Shown here: positions 1 through 7,875 of the stretch, one piece after another
Numbering within the stretch: the first letter of the stretch is position 1
Layout: each line of letters starts with the position of its first letter
NCBI GenBank assembly: GCA_007120155.1
Contig: SKOF01000518.1
Location: forward strand, 1 to 16,673
Direction: 5' to 3'
Length of the DNA: 16,673 nt
DNA from: Thioalkalivibrio sp.
Lineage (GTDB): Bacteria; Pseudomonadota; Gammaproteobacteria; Ectothiorhodospirales; Ectothiorhodospiraceae
Position numbers and translations under genes: made by a program
The notes under the pieces: model-generated
Databases searched by the model: none
Seen by the model: only the letters and a program-made list of their open reading frames with translations
What the model was told of the DNA's origin: nothing

Positions 1-509
1 TGCGCCGCATCCTCAAGCAGGAACAGATCACCGCGATCCTGGTCACCCACGACCAGATGGAGGCCTTCGCCATGGCCGATCGCATCGGCGTGGTGAACGC
101 GGGCCGCATCCTGCAATGGGATACCGCCTACAACCTTTACCACCGCCCCGCCGAGCGCTTCGTGGCCGACTTTATCGGCCAGGGCAAGCTGCTACCGGGC
201 ACCGTGCTCAACGAGCACCAGGTGGAAACCGAGATCGGCATCATCACGGGGCTGGTGCCCGAAGGCTGCGGCGAGGGAGACCCGGTGGACGTGCTGGTGC
301 GCCCCGACGACATCCGCCCCGACGACGCCAGTGACATCAGCGGCGAGGTCCTGGACAAGGCATTCCGCGGTGCGAGCTTTCTCTACACCCTGCGCCTCGC
401 CAGCGGCGGCAAGGTGCTCTGCTTCGCCCCCAGTCACGACAACTTCGCGGTGGGCGAACGCATCGGACTGAAGCTTTCCTTCAACCACCTGGTGATATTT
501 CCCCGCTGA
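1..509 (+). CDS. ABC transporter ATP-binding protein, C-terminal part (iron(III)/polyamine importer type)
   Basis: The reading frame enters from the left edge, with its first full codon at position 3, so only about 168 C-terminal residues are present. They begin just before the switch (H-loop) segment LVTHDQMEA and continue with the usual post-H-loop text (MADRIGVVNAGRI, then the NLYHRPAERFVADFIGQG type of sequence). A TOBE-like beta domain follows, with the motif VLVRPDDI. The Walker A, signature and Walker B motifs lie outside the window. In this family the ATPase sits on the cytoplasmic face of a permease pair and powers import of a substrate bound in the periplasm. The FVADFIGQG junction most resembles FbpC-type iron(III) transporters, but polyamine, thiamine or other substrates cannot be excluded without the permease and binding-protein genes. 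The stop codon lies inside a small hairpin, and no further transport gene follows on this strand. Confidence 0.9.
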   Translation, partial: RRILKQEQITAILVTHDQMEAFAMADRIGVVNAGRILQWDTAYNLYHRPAERFVADFIGQGKLLPGTVLNEHQVETEIGIITGLVPEGCGEGDPVDVLVRPDDIRPDDASDISGEVLDKAFRGASFLYTLRLASGGKVLCFAPSHDNFAVGERIGLKLSFNHLVIFPR

Positions 510-516
510 GGCGGGG
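501..516 (+). terminator. Hairpin over the stop codon of the ABC ATPase, possible weak terminator
   Basis: CCCCGC at 501-506 pairs perfectly with GCGGGG at 511-516 around a TGAG loop that contains the stop codon. The following bases (GTTCAAGATTC) are only moderately T-rich, so termination is possible but unproven. It could equally be a 3'-end stabilising stem. Confidence 0.35.
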
Positions 517-517
517 G

Positions 518-566
518 TTCAAGATTCAAGATTCAAGATTCAAGATTCAAGGTTCAAGGTTCAAGG
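518..566. repeat. Seven tandem copies of the heptamer TTCAAGR
   Basis: Read directly: four copies of TTCAAGA (518-545) followed by three of TTCAAGG (546-566), with no interruption. The array starts 9 nt after the ABC ATPase stop codon and is non-coding. The step from A to G at the last base of the unit happens once, part-way through the array, which suggests spread by slippage from two ancestral units. The heptamer length would shift the frame in a gene, so its non-coding position is expected. Confidence 0.95.
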
Positions 567-625
567 CAGAGAACAGCGGCGTCATTGAGCTGTTCCCTCG
601 ACATCCTGAACTTTGAACCTTGAAC
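546..625. repeat. Imperfect palindrome: heptamer array with an inverted copy and a nested hairpin
   Basis: The end of the heptamer array (552-566, two TTCAAGG units plus a G) is complementary to 611-625 at 14 of 15 positions. The remaining pair is G-T, a wobble pair in RNA. Between the arms, GAACAGC (571-577) and GCTGTTC (589-595) form a perfect 7-bp inner stem. Transcribed, the element would fold as a long outer arm with a nested stem-loop. It looks like a dispersed palindromic repeat rather than a gene; only one copy lies in this window. Confidence 0.75.
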
Positions 626-1252
626 TCGCCTTCTCAACCCCGCCTCGGCTTGCGCGAGCGGGTCGTGCTGCCTGGACCGGTCATCCGCCATTCCACCCCG
701 CCCGAGACACCCGTCCGGCCGTTTCACGAGGTCAAGCCCCGGGGCCGGGCGGCAACCTGCCCAGCGCAGACACGGCGCAATGCATCGCAAGCGCTCTGAC
801 GAACCCGCGCTGGAGGGTTTCATGCACGGGGACACCGCGTTACAATCCGCGCCGTTCCCGGCTGAGCCGGGGGCATATGTTAGGCAACAGAGGCTTGACC
901 ATTCGATGGACAGTTGCAGTTTCAATCGCACACGCATGAAGGCCGTCGGCGGCCCGAAACGGGTGTGCCGCAGCGTCCGTCGGGACACCCCCGCCACACC
1001 GGTCCACTGACCGCTCCAGGGGCCCCGGGCGCGCCGCGGCATTACCACCGGCACGCGAGGGGACCCGATCCCTCAGGCATTCCGGGCAACGCCCCGCCGG
1101 GGCCGGAAGGTCCCTGATACCGCCTGTCACTCCCGCAGGGATGAGCCCCGGGTGAGATGCGCTGCCGGTTCCGACCATTCCCGCCGCGTGTCGGCACGCC
1201 TGCAGCGAATTTGCGACACCTGCATCCATCCGCCAATGAACCCAAGGGCAAT
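626..1252. other. Gap of about 630 nt without a convincing gene
   Basis: Short ORFs exist on both strands but are arginine/proline-rich, lack Shine-Dalgarno sequences and show no recognisable domain. Local structure includes a hairpin at 857-871 (CCCGGC, loop TGA, GCCGGG), one at 1057-1074 (GAGGG with CCCTC) and one at 1091-1103 (GCCCC with GGGGC). A possible sigma-70 -10 box, TACAAT, lies at 841-846 with only a poor -35 (TTTCAT, 818-823). I checked by eye for tmRNA, RNase P, and TPP, FMN, cobalamin, fluoride and c-di-GMP riboswitch cores and found none. It may be a long leader for the small gene at 1266 or decayed sequence. Confidence 0.5.
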
Positions 1253-1265
1253 GAGGAGCAAGCAC

Positions 1266-1631
1266 ATGACCACAGTAATGAACCGGGCCCTCAACGGTCT
1301 CAAGCCCCTCCGCACCAGGACGGACGTGTTGCAGGCTACGGACAGCCCTGTCGATTCCGGTGTGGAGGTCGTGGGCAACGCCCTGCGAAACGGCGAGTTC
1401 GGCAGCGCACGACTGCGCTTCCTGCGCCTTGCGGAGCAGTCGCAGATCCGGGTACTCCAGCAGATCCCCACCAAGGATGCGGCACGGCTGGCGGGCGGGT
1501 TACCCACCTACACGATGGCGCGTCTGTATGAACGCCTGCCCCGCGACGTGGGGCGGGCCATCGTACAGGCCCTGCCCGAAGCCAAGCGCCACGGCATTGT
1601 GGTCATCCTCAAGCACCGGCGTCGCGGCTGA
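1266..1631 (+). CDS. Small protein, 121 aa, possibly MgtE N-domain-like
   Basis: The ATG at 1266 is chosen because GAGGAG (1253-1258) sits 7 nt upstream, one of the better ribosome-binding sites on this strand. Upstream in-frame ATGs have no such site. The product has no signal peptide or membrane segment, so it is probably cytoplasmic. Its C-terminal two thirds is a run of short amphipathic helices punctuated by Leu-Pro steps (VLQQIPTKDAARLAGGLP, then ARLYERLPRDVGRAIVQALP). That rhythm is typical of the MgtE N-terminal (FliG-like) superhelical domain, which senses Mg2+ in the full transporter. Here there is no CBS or membrane part, so it cannot be a transporter on its own. The resemblance is weak and by eye only, and the function is unknown. 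It stands alone, with 271 nt before tamA. Confidence 0.7.
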   Translation: MTTVMNRALNGLKPLRTRTDVLQATDSPVDSGVEVVGNALRNGEFGSARLRFLRLAEQSQIRVLQQIPTKDAARLAGGLPTYTMARLYERLPRDVGRAIVQALPEAKRHGIVVILKHRRRG

Positions 1632-1902
1632 CAATACAGACCCGCACCTCATCGGCGCCATGGCATCACCATGGTCGGCGCGGACGCTGCGTCCACAGGC
1701 GGCGCATGAAATCCATTTATGCAGCGCCCCCCTTTCTGTCCGTATGCCGGATGCAACGCACGCGTCCCTCCAGAGCAGTGAAGGATGCGCTGAAGTCGGG
1801 CTGGCAACCACCACAGGGTTGAACCCGGACGCGAGGCGTGGGACAAACAACTACGCATCTCTGAAACGGCCATCACACAACCGCTTCCGGACAAACGACT
1901 GA
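1632..1902. other. Intergenic stretch before tamA with a small hairpin
   Basis: No gene is supported here. CCATGG occurs at 1658-1663 and again at 1669-1674 and can pair across CATCA. There is no T-rich tail, and no convincing promoter or ribosome-binding site for tamA is visible. An open frame on the plus strand covers the stretch but is an out-of-phase continuation from the small upstream gene and ends at 1902. Confidence 0.5.
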
Positions 1903-3672
1903 GTGCCTCCCGTCAGCACCCCCGCGACCCAGACCTCCGCCAGAACACGTCATGGCCTGACGGTGCTGCTGGCCGCATTGCTGGCGGTCTCCCTCGGCAC
2001 GGCCCGGGCCCAGACACCGGAGATCACCATTACCGGGGCGGGCGAGGAGGCACGGGAGAACATCCGCGCGCATCTGAGCATCGCCCGCGAGGACTGCGCG
2101 CTGCCCGAATGGCGCGAGCGGCCGCTGCTGCGCCGGGCGGAGCAGGAGGCCCGTGAGGCGCTGCGCGCCCTGGGATACTACCGGCCGGATGTGGAACTGG
2201 AATTTCTCCGCACCGACGATTGCTGGCGCCTGACCCTGGATGTGGCGCAGGGCGATCCCGTGACGGTGCGGCGCGTGGACATCACCCTGGACGGAGAGGC
2301 CGCCGGGGACGAGGCATTTCAGGCGCTGATCCAGGATTCCCCGATCAGGGAGGGGGACCGGCTGCGCCATGACCGCTACGAACAGCTCCGCAACGCCCTC
2401 ACCCGCCTGGCCGCCGACCGCGGTTACCTGGACAACCGGATCGTCACCCGGGAACTGCGTGTCCACGCCGAGCAGGGGCACGCGGACATCGTCATCCACA
2501 TGGACAGCGGGGACCGTTACCGCTTCGGCACCGTCACGCTGGACCAGGACATTCTCGATCCCGGCTATATCGGGAAGTTTCTGCCCTTTCAGGAAGGGGA
2601 CCCCTACGACAGCCGGGTACTCATCGACCTGCAGCAGCGTCTGGTGGACGGCGGCTACTACGCGGAGGTGCGCGTGCGCACCGAGACCGAGGCCCGCGCG
2701 GACGGCCACGTCCCGATCCGGGTGACCCTGATCCCGCGCAAGAAGTTCGCCTACATGGCAGGCATCGGCGCCTCGACAGATATCGGGCCGCGGCTGCGGC
2801 TGGGCTTCGAGCATCGCTATGCCAACCGGGCCGGTCATCGCTACAACACGGAGATGGAACTCTCCCCGGTCCGCTCCGGCGTGGGCTTCAACTACGAGAT
2901 CCCCCTGGATGATCCGTCGCGGGAACGGATCAACCTGATGGCCCGCTACCAGACGGAGGATACTGACACCTTACGCTCGGATCTCTACGGGATCGGCATC
3001 AGCCACACCCGCCAGCATGATTCCGGCTGGATCGAGACCCGCTCGCTCACCTACGAGCGGGAGGACTATACCGTGGCCGATATCACCGACCGCACGGACC
3101 TGCTCATGCCCGGGCTCTCCTTCACCCGGGTACGCGCCGACCATCCGGTGAGCCCGAGGCGCGGATGGCGGCTCTACGGCAGTGTTCGGGGCGCCTCCGA
3201 GGACGTGGTGTCGTCGGTGAGCTTTGTCCAGGTCCACGGCCGGGCCAGGCTGATCATTCCCCTGGGTCCGGGACGGTTGCTCACCCGCGTAGAAGGCGGC
3301 GCCACCGAGGCCAACCTGCTCACCGACCTGCCCTCCTCGGTGCGTTTCTTTGCTGGCGGCGACAACAGCGTGCGGGGCTACGGCTACCAGCGGCTGGGGC
3401 CCACCAACGAGGACGGCGACGTGATCGGCGGGCGCCACCTGTTCACCGCCAGTGCGGAATACGAGATTCCCATCGTGGGCCGCTGGCGCGCGGCCGCCTT
3501 CCTGGATTGGGGCAACGCCTACGACAGCATCGACGACTTCGACCCCCGGACCGGCGTGGGGGTGGGCGTACGCTGGATCTCGCCCATCGGCCCCATTCGC
3601 GTGGACATTGCCCATCCCGTCGACGGCGATGACCGCTTTCGCCTGCACCTGACCATGGGGGCCGACCTGTGA
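1903..3672 (+). CDS. tamA: TamA, Omp85-family outer-membrane translocation and assembly protein
   Basis: A 589-residue precursor. The start is a GTG at 1903, directly after an in-frame TGA, so no earlier start is possible. The next residues form a signal peptide (hydrophobic LTVLLAALLAVSLG, cleavage near ARA-QTP, residue 36/37). Roughly residues 37-275 hold three POTRA-like units (for example the ALGYYRPDVEL and RLVDGGYYAEV steps). About 285-589 is a 16-strand-type barrel carrying the Omp85 motif FFAGGDNSVRGY, with VRGY at 490-493, the conserved lid-loop motif. The C-terminus, MGADL, resembles the end of E. coli TamA. Known role: with TamB, TamA assists insertion of autotransporters and other outer-membrane proteins and contributes to envelope lipid homeostasis. 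The TGA stop overlaps the start of tamB by 4 nt, implying translational coupling. No Shine-Dalgarno precedes the GTG. Confidence 0.96.
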   Translation: MPPVSTPATQTSARTRHGLTVLLAALLAVSLGTARAQTPEITITGAGEEARENIRAHLSIAREDCALPEWRERPLLRRAEQEAREALRALGYYRPDVELEFLRTDDCWRLTLDVAQGDPVTVRRVDITLDGEAAGDEAFQALIQDSPIREGDRLRHDRYEQLRNALTRLAADRGYLDNRIVTRELRVHAEQGHADIVIHMDSGDRYRFGTVTLDQDILDPGYIGKFLPFQEGDPYDSRVLIDLQQRLVDGGYYAEVRVRTETEARADGHVPIRVTLIPRKKFAYMAGIGASTDIGPRLRLGFEHRYANRAGHRYNTEMELSPVRSGVGFNYEIPLDDPSRERINLMARYQTEDTDTLRSDLYGIGISHTRQHDSGWIETRSLTYEREDYTVADITDRTDLLMPGLSFTRVRADHPVSPRRGWRLYGSVRGASEDVVSSVSFVQVHGRARLIIPLGPGRLLTRVEGGATEANLLTDLPSSVRFFAGGDNSVRGYGYQRLGPTNEDGDVIGGRHLFTASAEYEIPIVGRWRAAAFLDWGNAYDSIDDFDPRTGVGVGVRWISPIGPIRVDIAHPVDGDDRFRLHLTMGADL

Positions 3673-6600
3673 TCCGCCGGCTGATCTTCGGCGCCCTGAT
3701 CGCCTTCATCGCGCTGGCCACCCTGCTGACCGTCCTGCTGGGCACCGAGCCCGGCACCCGCTGGCTGATCAAGACCGGGGCGGGTTTTGTCCCCGGCACC
3801 CTGGAGGTCGAGCGGGTGGAGGGCACATTCCTCAGGGGGCTGCGGCTGACACGGATCACCTTCGAGGATGACACCGTCACCGCGCGCCTGGCGCTGCTGG
3901 AGGTACGCGTCAACGCCGCCGCCCTGTTCGCCGGGCAACTGGCCGTGACCCGGCTCAACGCCGACGGCCTCGATCTGCATGTCAGACCCGACCCGGAGCC
4001 GGCTCCGCCGGAGCCCTTCCGTCTGCCGGAATCCGTCGTCCTGCCGCTGGCGATCGATCTGTCGCCCGCGCGCTTCTCGGACCTGACGATCACCCTCGGG
4101 GATGCACCGCCGGTGCAGATCCATGAAATCCGGCTTGCCGCCAGCATCGACCGGGCAGCAGCAGACATCGGTACGCTGGTGGTCGACGCGCCGGATTTCG
4201 GCCTCGATCTCACGGCCCGCACGGCCCTCGCCATGCCCTATGCGGTAAACGCGGAACTCCGGTGGCGCGCACGTCTGCCCGAACCGGTCGCCGAAGGACT
4301 GGACGCCGGGGAGGCGCGCGGCCGGATCGTCCTGGACGGCACGCTGGAGCACCTCGGCATCCGCCACCGGGTGGAGGCGCCCGTGCGCATCACGGGCGAA
4401 GGGAACCTGCGCGACCTGCCCGGGACACCTGCCTGGGACCTCCTGCACCGCTGGGAGGCCCTCACATGGCGGCAGCCCGGGTATGGCGCCGTGGAGCTCG
4501 CCGCGGGCGAACTGCACAGCGAAGGCACTCCGTCCGAGTTCACCGTGACCCTGGACACCGGCATCACCCTGCCGGACCTGCCCTCCCAGCGCATCCGGCT
4601 CACCGGTCGGGGCGATACCGGGGCCTTCTCCGAACTGGCCCTGGAGGTCGACGGTGACGCCGGCCGGCTGGCCCTGGAAGGCGCCGCCGGATGGCTGCCG
4701 CATCCCGTCTGGGACATCGCCGTGCAGGGACGGGACCTTGACCCGGGCGCGGTGAATGCGGCATTTCCGGGCCGGCTCAACCTGGATGCGCGGGTGGCGG
4801 GCCGCCTGGACGAAGCGGGCACCCCCGATGTCCAGGTAGATGAACTCGATCTGACGGGCATCCTGCTGGACCAGGCCCTGCAGCTCACCGGCAACGCGCG
4901 GATCAGTGGCACAGACATGACCACCCCGGGCCTCGTTCTGAAGGTCAACGGCGGCACCCTCGACGTGGCGGGCCGGGTCGGCTGGCAACCGCAACCCCAT
5001 TGGGACCTGCGCCTTCGGGGCGAGGAACTGGACCCGGGCCCCTGGGCGCCCGAGTGGCCCGGCCGGCTGGCACTGGCCCTGGAAAGCCGCGGACGTCTGG
5101 AACCGGATCATGCCGTGCACGGCGAACTGCACCTTGAGCGCCTCGAGGGCCGCGTCGCCGATCATGCGATCCATGTCCGTGGCGATGCGGCACTGCTGGG
5201 CCACGGGCTGTCCACGCCGGACCTTCAGGTCACCGTGGACGAGGCGCGGCTCAGGATCGCCGGCGAAGCCGGCTGGGCGCCGATCCCCCGCTGGGACCTG
5301 CGGGTGGAAGCGGACAACCTGGATCCCGGCCTGATCAGGCCGGAACTGGCCGGACGCCTGAGCATGCGCGGGCAAAGCGAGGGGCGACTGGACCCCGAGT
5401 ACGGCGTCGACGCCCGCATTGAACTGGAGCATCTGGAAGGCACATTGCAGGAATTCCCTGTCTCGGCCGAGGGCAGTGCCCGGCTGGAGGAGGGACGCCG
5501 GGTCACCACGCCGGGGCTCGAGGTGCGTCTCGGCGAGAACCGCCTGAACCTGCGGGGATTCGCGCAACGCGACGCCGCCGATCTCCACTACCGCTTGGAG
5601 GCACCTGCGCTGGATGCCCTGTGGCCCGGCCTGCGGGGCACCCTCCATGGCGACGGCCGCCTGGCCGGCGACTGGCACCGGCCGGATCTTGACCTGCGGC
5701 TGGAGGGCGCCGGCCTGGGGTACGAAGGCTGGTCGCTGGACAGCCTCGCCCTGGAGGCGGGGGGCACACTGCAGCCGGATGCGCCGCTGACCCTGACCCT
5801 GGACGCGGCCGGACTCACGCTGGACGAGCGGGTGATCGCCCGCACAGCGCGGCTCGATGGCCGGGGGCATGCCGACGCGCACCGGCTCGGTCTCGACGTA
5901 CGCACGGACGAGGGTGATCTGGAGCTGCGGCTGGAGGGGCGCGTGACCGACGCCCCGGGCTGGTCGGGCCGCATCGCCGGCCTGGATCTGACCGGCACCC
6001 CACTGGGAGACTGGCGGCTCGCCGCGCCCGCCCGGCTGGATGCCGACGCGCGGCAGGGCCGGCTTGCGCCCCTGTGTCTGACCCGGGATGCGGCGCGGTT
6101 GTGCCTGGAAGGCGACCGGCAGACCGCCGAGGGGCTCTCCGCCCTGCTTGATCTCTCGGACCTGCCGCTGGAATGGCTGGCCCTGTGGCTGCCGGAAAAC
6201 GTGGCGGTGGACGGCAGCCTGTCTGCGGGGGCGCGGCTGCGCCACGACGATGCGGGCCTGACCGTGGAATCCCGCGCCGGGATCGACCGGGGTGAACTCC
6301 ATGTACTCGGCCTCGACGGTGAACGTCAGACCATCCCGTTTCGCGACGTTTCCCTGGAGGCCGAGCTGGACCGGGGGGTGATGGACGCCCGGGCCGCCCT
6401 GTCCTTCCTGGAACGTGGCCAAGCCGATGCCGAACTGCGGCTCACGCCCGAAGGGGATACCCACCGGCTGTCCGGCCGTGCCCGGGCGGATCTGCAGGAA
6501 CTGCGCTGGCTGGAGGTGGCGGTGCCGCAGGTCCGGGACCCGGAAGGACGGCTGCGTGGCGACCTGGATCTTTCGGGGACCCTGGCGGCACCGGACTTCC

Positions 6601-7727
6601 GGGGCGAACTCCGCCTGACAGATGCGCGCGCACTGATTCCGGAGCTGGGCCTGGAGCTGACGGACATGCATCTGCGGGCGGCCGCCGAAGGGCTGGACCG
6701 ACTCACCCTGGACGGAGGGGTGCGCTCAGGCCCGGGGGAGCTGGAACTGGCCGGTGAGGCGGGGGTGACCCCGGAAGGCATACCCTGGGCCGAGATGCGC
6801 CTCCAGGGTGAGCGCTTCGAGGCGGTGCGCCGCCCGGAAGCGCAGGTGCTGATCTCGCCGGATCTGAACATGGAACTGGCGGCCAGAAACGTGGATATTT
6901 CCGGCCGGCTCGCCGTTCCCGAGGCGCGCATCGAGTTACGTGAACTCCCACCCCAGGCCGTCTCCGTCTCCCGTGACGAGGTGATCGTGGATGCACAGGA
7001 GGTCGAGCCGCCGTGGCACGTGCGTACCTCCGTGACGCTGACGCTGGGCGAGCAGGTGCACCTGAGCGGTTTCGGACTCAGCGGCCGGCTGGCCGGGGAG
7101 GTGGCGGTGGAGGACAGCCCCGCGCGCCCCGCGCGGGTGGAGGGGGAGATCCGTATCGAGGACGGCCGTTACCGCGCCTACGGCCAGAACCTGAACGTGG
7201 AGCGGGGGGTGCTGGTGTTTCAGGGTCCGGCTGACAATCCGGGCCTGGACATCCGCGCCGTGCGGCGGGTACCGGCCTACAACGTAAGCGCCGGGCTGGC
7301 CATTGGTGGCACGCTTCAGGACCCCCGCTCGCGGGTATTCTCCACCCCTGCCATGGAAGACAGCGAGGCCATGTCCTATCTGCTCACCGGGCGGCCCCTG
7401 TCCGGGGCCTCCGAGGCGGACGCCAACGTGCTGGCCGCCGCCATCGCCGCGTTCGGGGTGGAACAGGGCGGCATGCTCACGGCGCAGATCGGCCACGCGG
7501 TGGGGCTGGACGAGTTCACCCTGGATGCCGAGGGCGACATGGACCAGAGCGCTCTGATGATGGGCAAGCACCTCTCCTCGCGCCTCTACATGCGCTACAC
7601 CGTGGGGCTGTTCGAGCGGGCATCCAGCCTGATGCTGCGCTACAGCCTGAGCCGCACGCTGAGCCTGGAAACCAGGACCAGCGACGAGGCCCAGAGCATG
7701 GACCTGATCTATCGCCTGGAGCGCTGA
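3669..7727 (+). CDS. tamB: TamB, periplasm-spanning partner of TamA
   Basis: 1352 residues, slightly longer than E. coli TamB (about 1260). It starts with GTG in a GTGA overlap with tamA, with a G-run (GGGGG) 7 nt upstream. A single N-terminal membrane anchor (about residues 5-25, LIFGALIAFIALATLLTVLL) is followed by a very long stretch of alternating hydrophobic/polar short strands, as expected for the AsmA-like beta-taco that spans the periplasm. The C-terminal TamB domain includes GRYRAYGQNLNVERG, then RVFSTPAMEDSEAMSYLLTGRPL and a final barrel-like strand set ending YRLER. In the family, the anchor sits in the inner membrane and the C-terminus docks on TamA, forming a hydrophobic groove implicated in outer-membrane protein assembly and phospholipid transport. 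Residues about 330-620 contain a regular internal triplication, described separately. Confidence 0.95.
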   Translation: MIRRLIFGALIAFIALATLLTVLLGTEPGTRWLIKTGAGFVPGTLEVERVEGTFLRGLRLTRITFEDDTVTARLALLEVRVNAAALFAGQLAVTRLNADGLDLHVRPDPEPAPPEPFRLPESVVLPLAIDLSPARFSDLTITLGDAPPVQIHEIRLAASIDRAAADIGTLVVDAPDFGLDLTARTALAMPYAVNAELRWRARLPEPVAEGLDAGEARGRIVLDGTLEHLGIRHRVEAPVRITGEGNLRDLPGTPAWDLLHRWEALTWRQPGYGAVELAAGELHSEGTPSEFTVTLDTGITLPDLPSQRIRLTGRGDTGAFSELALEVDGDAGRLALEGAAGWLPHPVWDIAVQGRDLDPGAVNAAFPGRLNLDARVAGRLDEAGTPDVQVDELDLTGILLDQALQLTGNARISGTDMTTPGLVLKVNGGTLDVAGRVGWQPQPHWDLRLRGEELDPGPWAPEWPGRLALALESRGRLEPDHAVHGELHLERLEGRVADHAIHVRGDAALLGHGLSTPDLQVTVDEARLRIAGEAGWAPIPRWDLRVEADNLDPGLIRPELAGRLSMRGQSEGRLDPEYGVDARIELEHLEGTLQEFPVSAEGSARLEEGRRVTTPGLEVRLGENRLNLRGFAQRDAADLHYRLEAPALDALWPGLRGTLHGDGRLAGDWHRPDLDLRLEGAGLGYEGWSLDSLALEAGGTLQPDAPLTLTLDAAGLTLDERVIARTARLDGRGHADAHRLGLDVRTDEGDLELRLEGRVTDAPGWSGRIAGLDLTGTPLGDWRLAAPARLDADARQGRLAPLCLTRDAARLCLEGDRQTAEGLSALLDLSDLPLEWLALWLPENVAVDGSLSAGARLRHDDAGLTVESRAGIDRGELHVLGLDGERQTIPFRDVSLEAELDRGVMDARAALSFLERGQADAELRLTPEGDTHRLSGRARADLQELRWLEVAVPQVRDPEGRLRGDLDLSGTLAAPDFRGELRLTDARALIPELGLELTDMHLRAAAEGLDRLTLDGGVRSGPGELELAGEAGVTPEGIPWAEMRLQGERFEAVRRPEAQVLISPDLNMELAARNVDISGRLAVPEARIELRELPPQAVSVSRDEVIVDAQEVEPPWHVRTSVTLTLGEQVHLSGFGLSGRLAGEVAVEDSPARPARVEGEIRIEDGRYRAYGQNLNVERGVLVFQGPADNPGLDIRAVRRVPAYNVSAGLAIGGTLQDPRSRVFSTPAMEDSEAMSYLLTGRPLSGASEADANVLAAAIAAFGVEQGGMLTAQIGHAVGLDEFTLDAEGDMDQSALMMGKHLSSRLYMRYTVGLFERASSLMLRYSLSRTLSLETRTSDEAQSMDLIYRLER
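4656..5528 (+). repeat. Three 291-bp (97-residue) internal repeats in tamB
   Basis: The motif GW-x-P-x-P-x-WD, then about ten residues to LDPG, then PGRL/AGRL and a second GRL, recurs three times. The first Trp of each copy is residue 342, 439 and 536, i.e. codons at 4692, 4983 and 5274, exactly 291 bp apart both times. The copies have diverged outside these anchors. A fainter fourth unit follows (RGFAQRDAADLHYRLEAP onward). Unit edges are approximate. Confidence 0.85.
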
Positions 7728-7728
7728 A

Positions 7729-7801
7729 TCCGCGGTCCACAGGGGGTAGCCCACGGCCGCCTCCCTGACCGCGGACAGCCGCGCGGCGGGCATGGCCCGC
7801 C
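7729..7801 (+). other. Two hairpins after tamB
   Basis: TCCGCGGTC (7729-7737) pairs perfectly with GACCGCGGA (7767-7775) across a 29-nt loop. GGCGGGC (7785-7791) pairs with GCCCGCC (7795-7801) around ATG. Neither has a T-run, so they are not classical intrinsic terminators, but they may mark the 3' end of the tamAB transcript or protect it. Confidence 0.4.
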
Positions 7802-7839
7802 CTATGCCGATGAACCCCGTTCACGGGCGCTCCATGGCA

Positions 7840-7869
7840 ATGACCGTGATGCACATAAAACGGTAGACT
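7840..7869 (+). promoter_or_regulatory. Possible sigma-70 promoter for the MBL RNase gene, leaderless
   Basis: TAGACT at 7864-7869 matches the -10 consensus at 4 of 6, with ATGACC at 7840-7845 (4 of 6 to TTGACA) and an 18-bp spacer. A start site 7 nt past the -10 would fall on the A of the ATG at 7876, and no Shine-Dalgarno is visible. Inferred only. Confidence 0.35.
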
Positions 7870-7875
7870 CGGCAC

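Noticed and set aside
626..1265. Riboswitch or housekeeping RNA in the gap
   Set aside because: No core motif of the families I could check by eye was found; only generic GC hairpins remain.
1873..2838. 321-codon minus-strand frame over the tamA 5' half
   Set aside because: Antisense to the TamA POTRA region, without recognisable domains or a start site.
3519..6671. 1050-codon open frame antisense to tamA/tamB
   Set aside because: It lies opposite a well-supported gene. Third-position GC bias removes stops from the antisense frame; the translation is rich in Gly, Gln, Arg and Pro and has no domain or ribosome-binding site.
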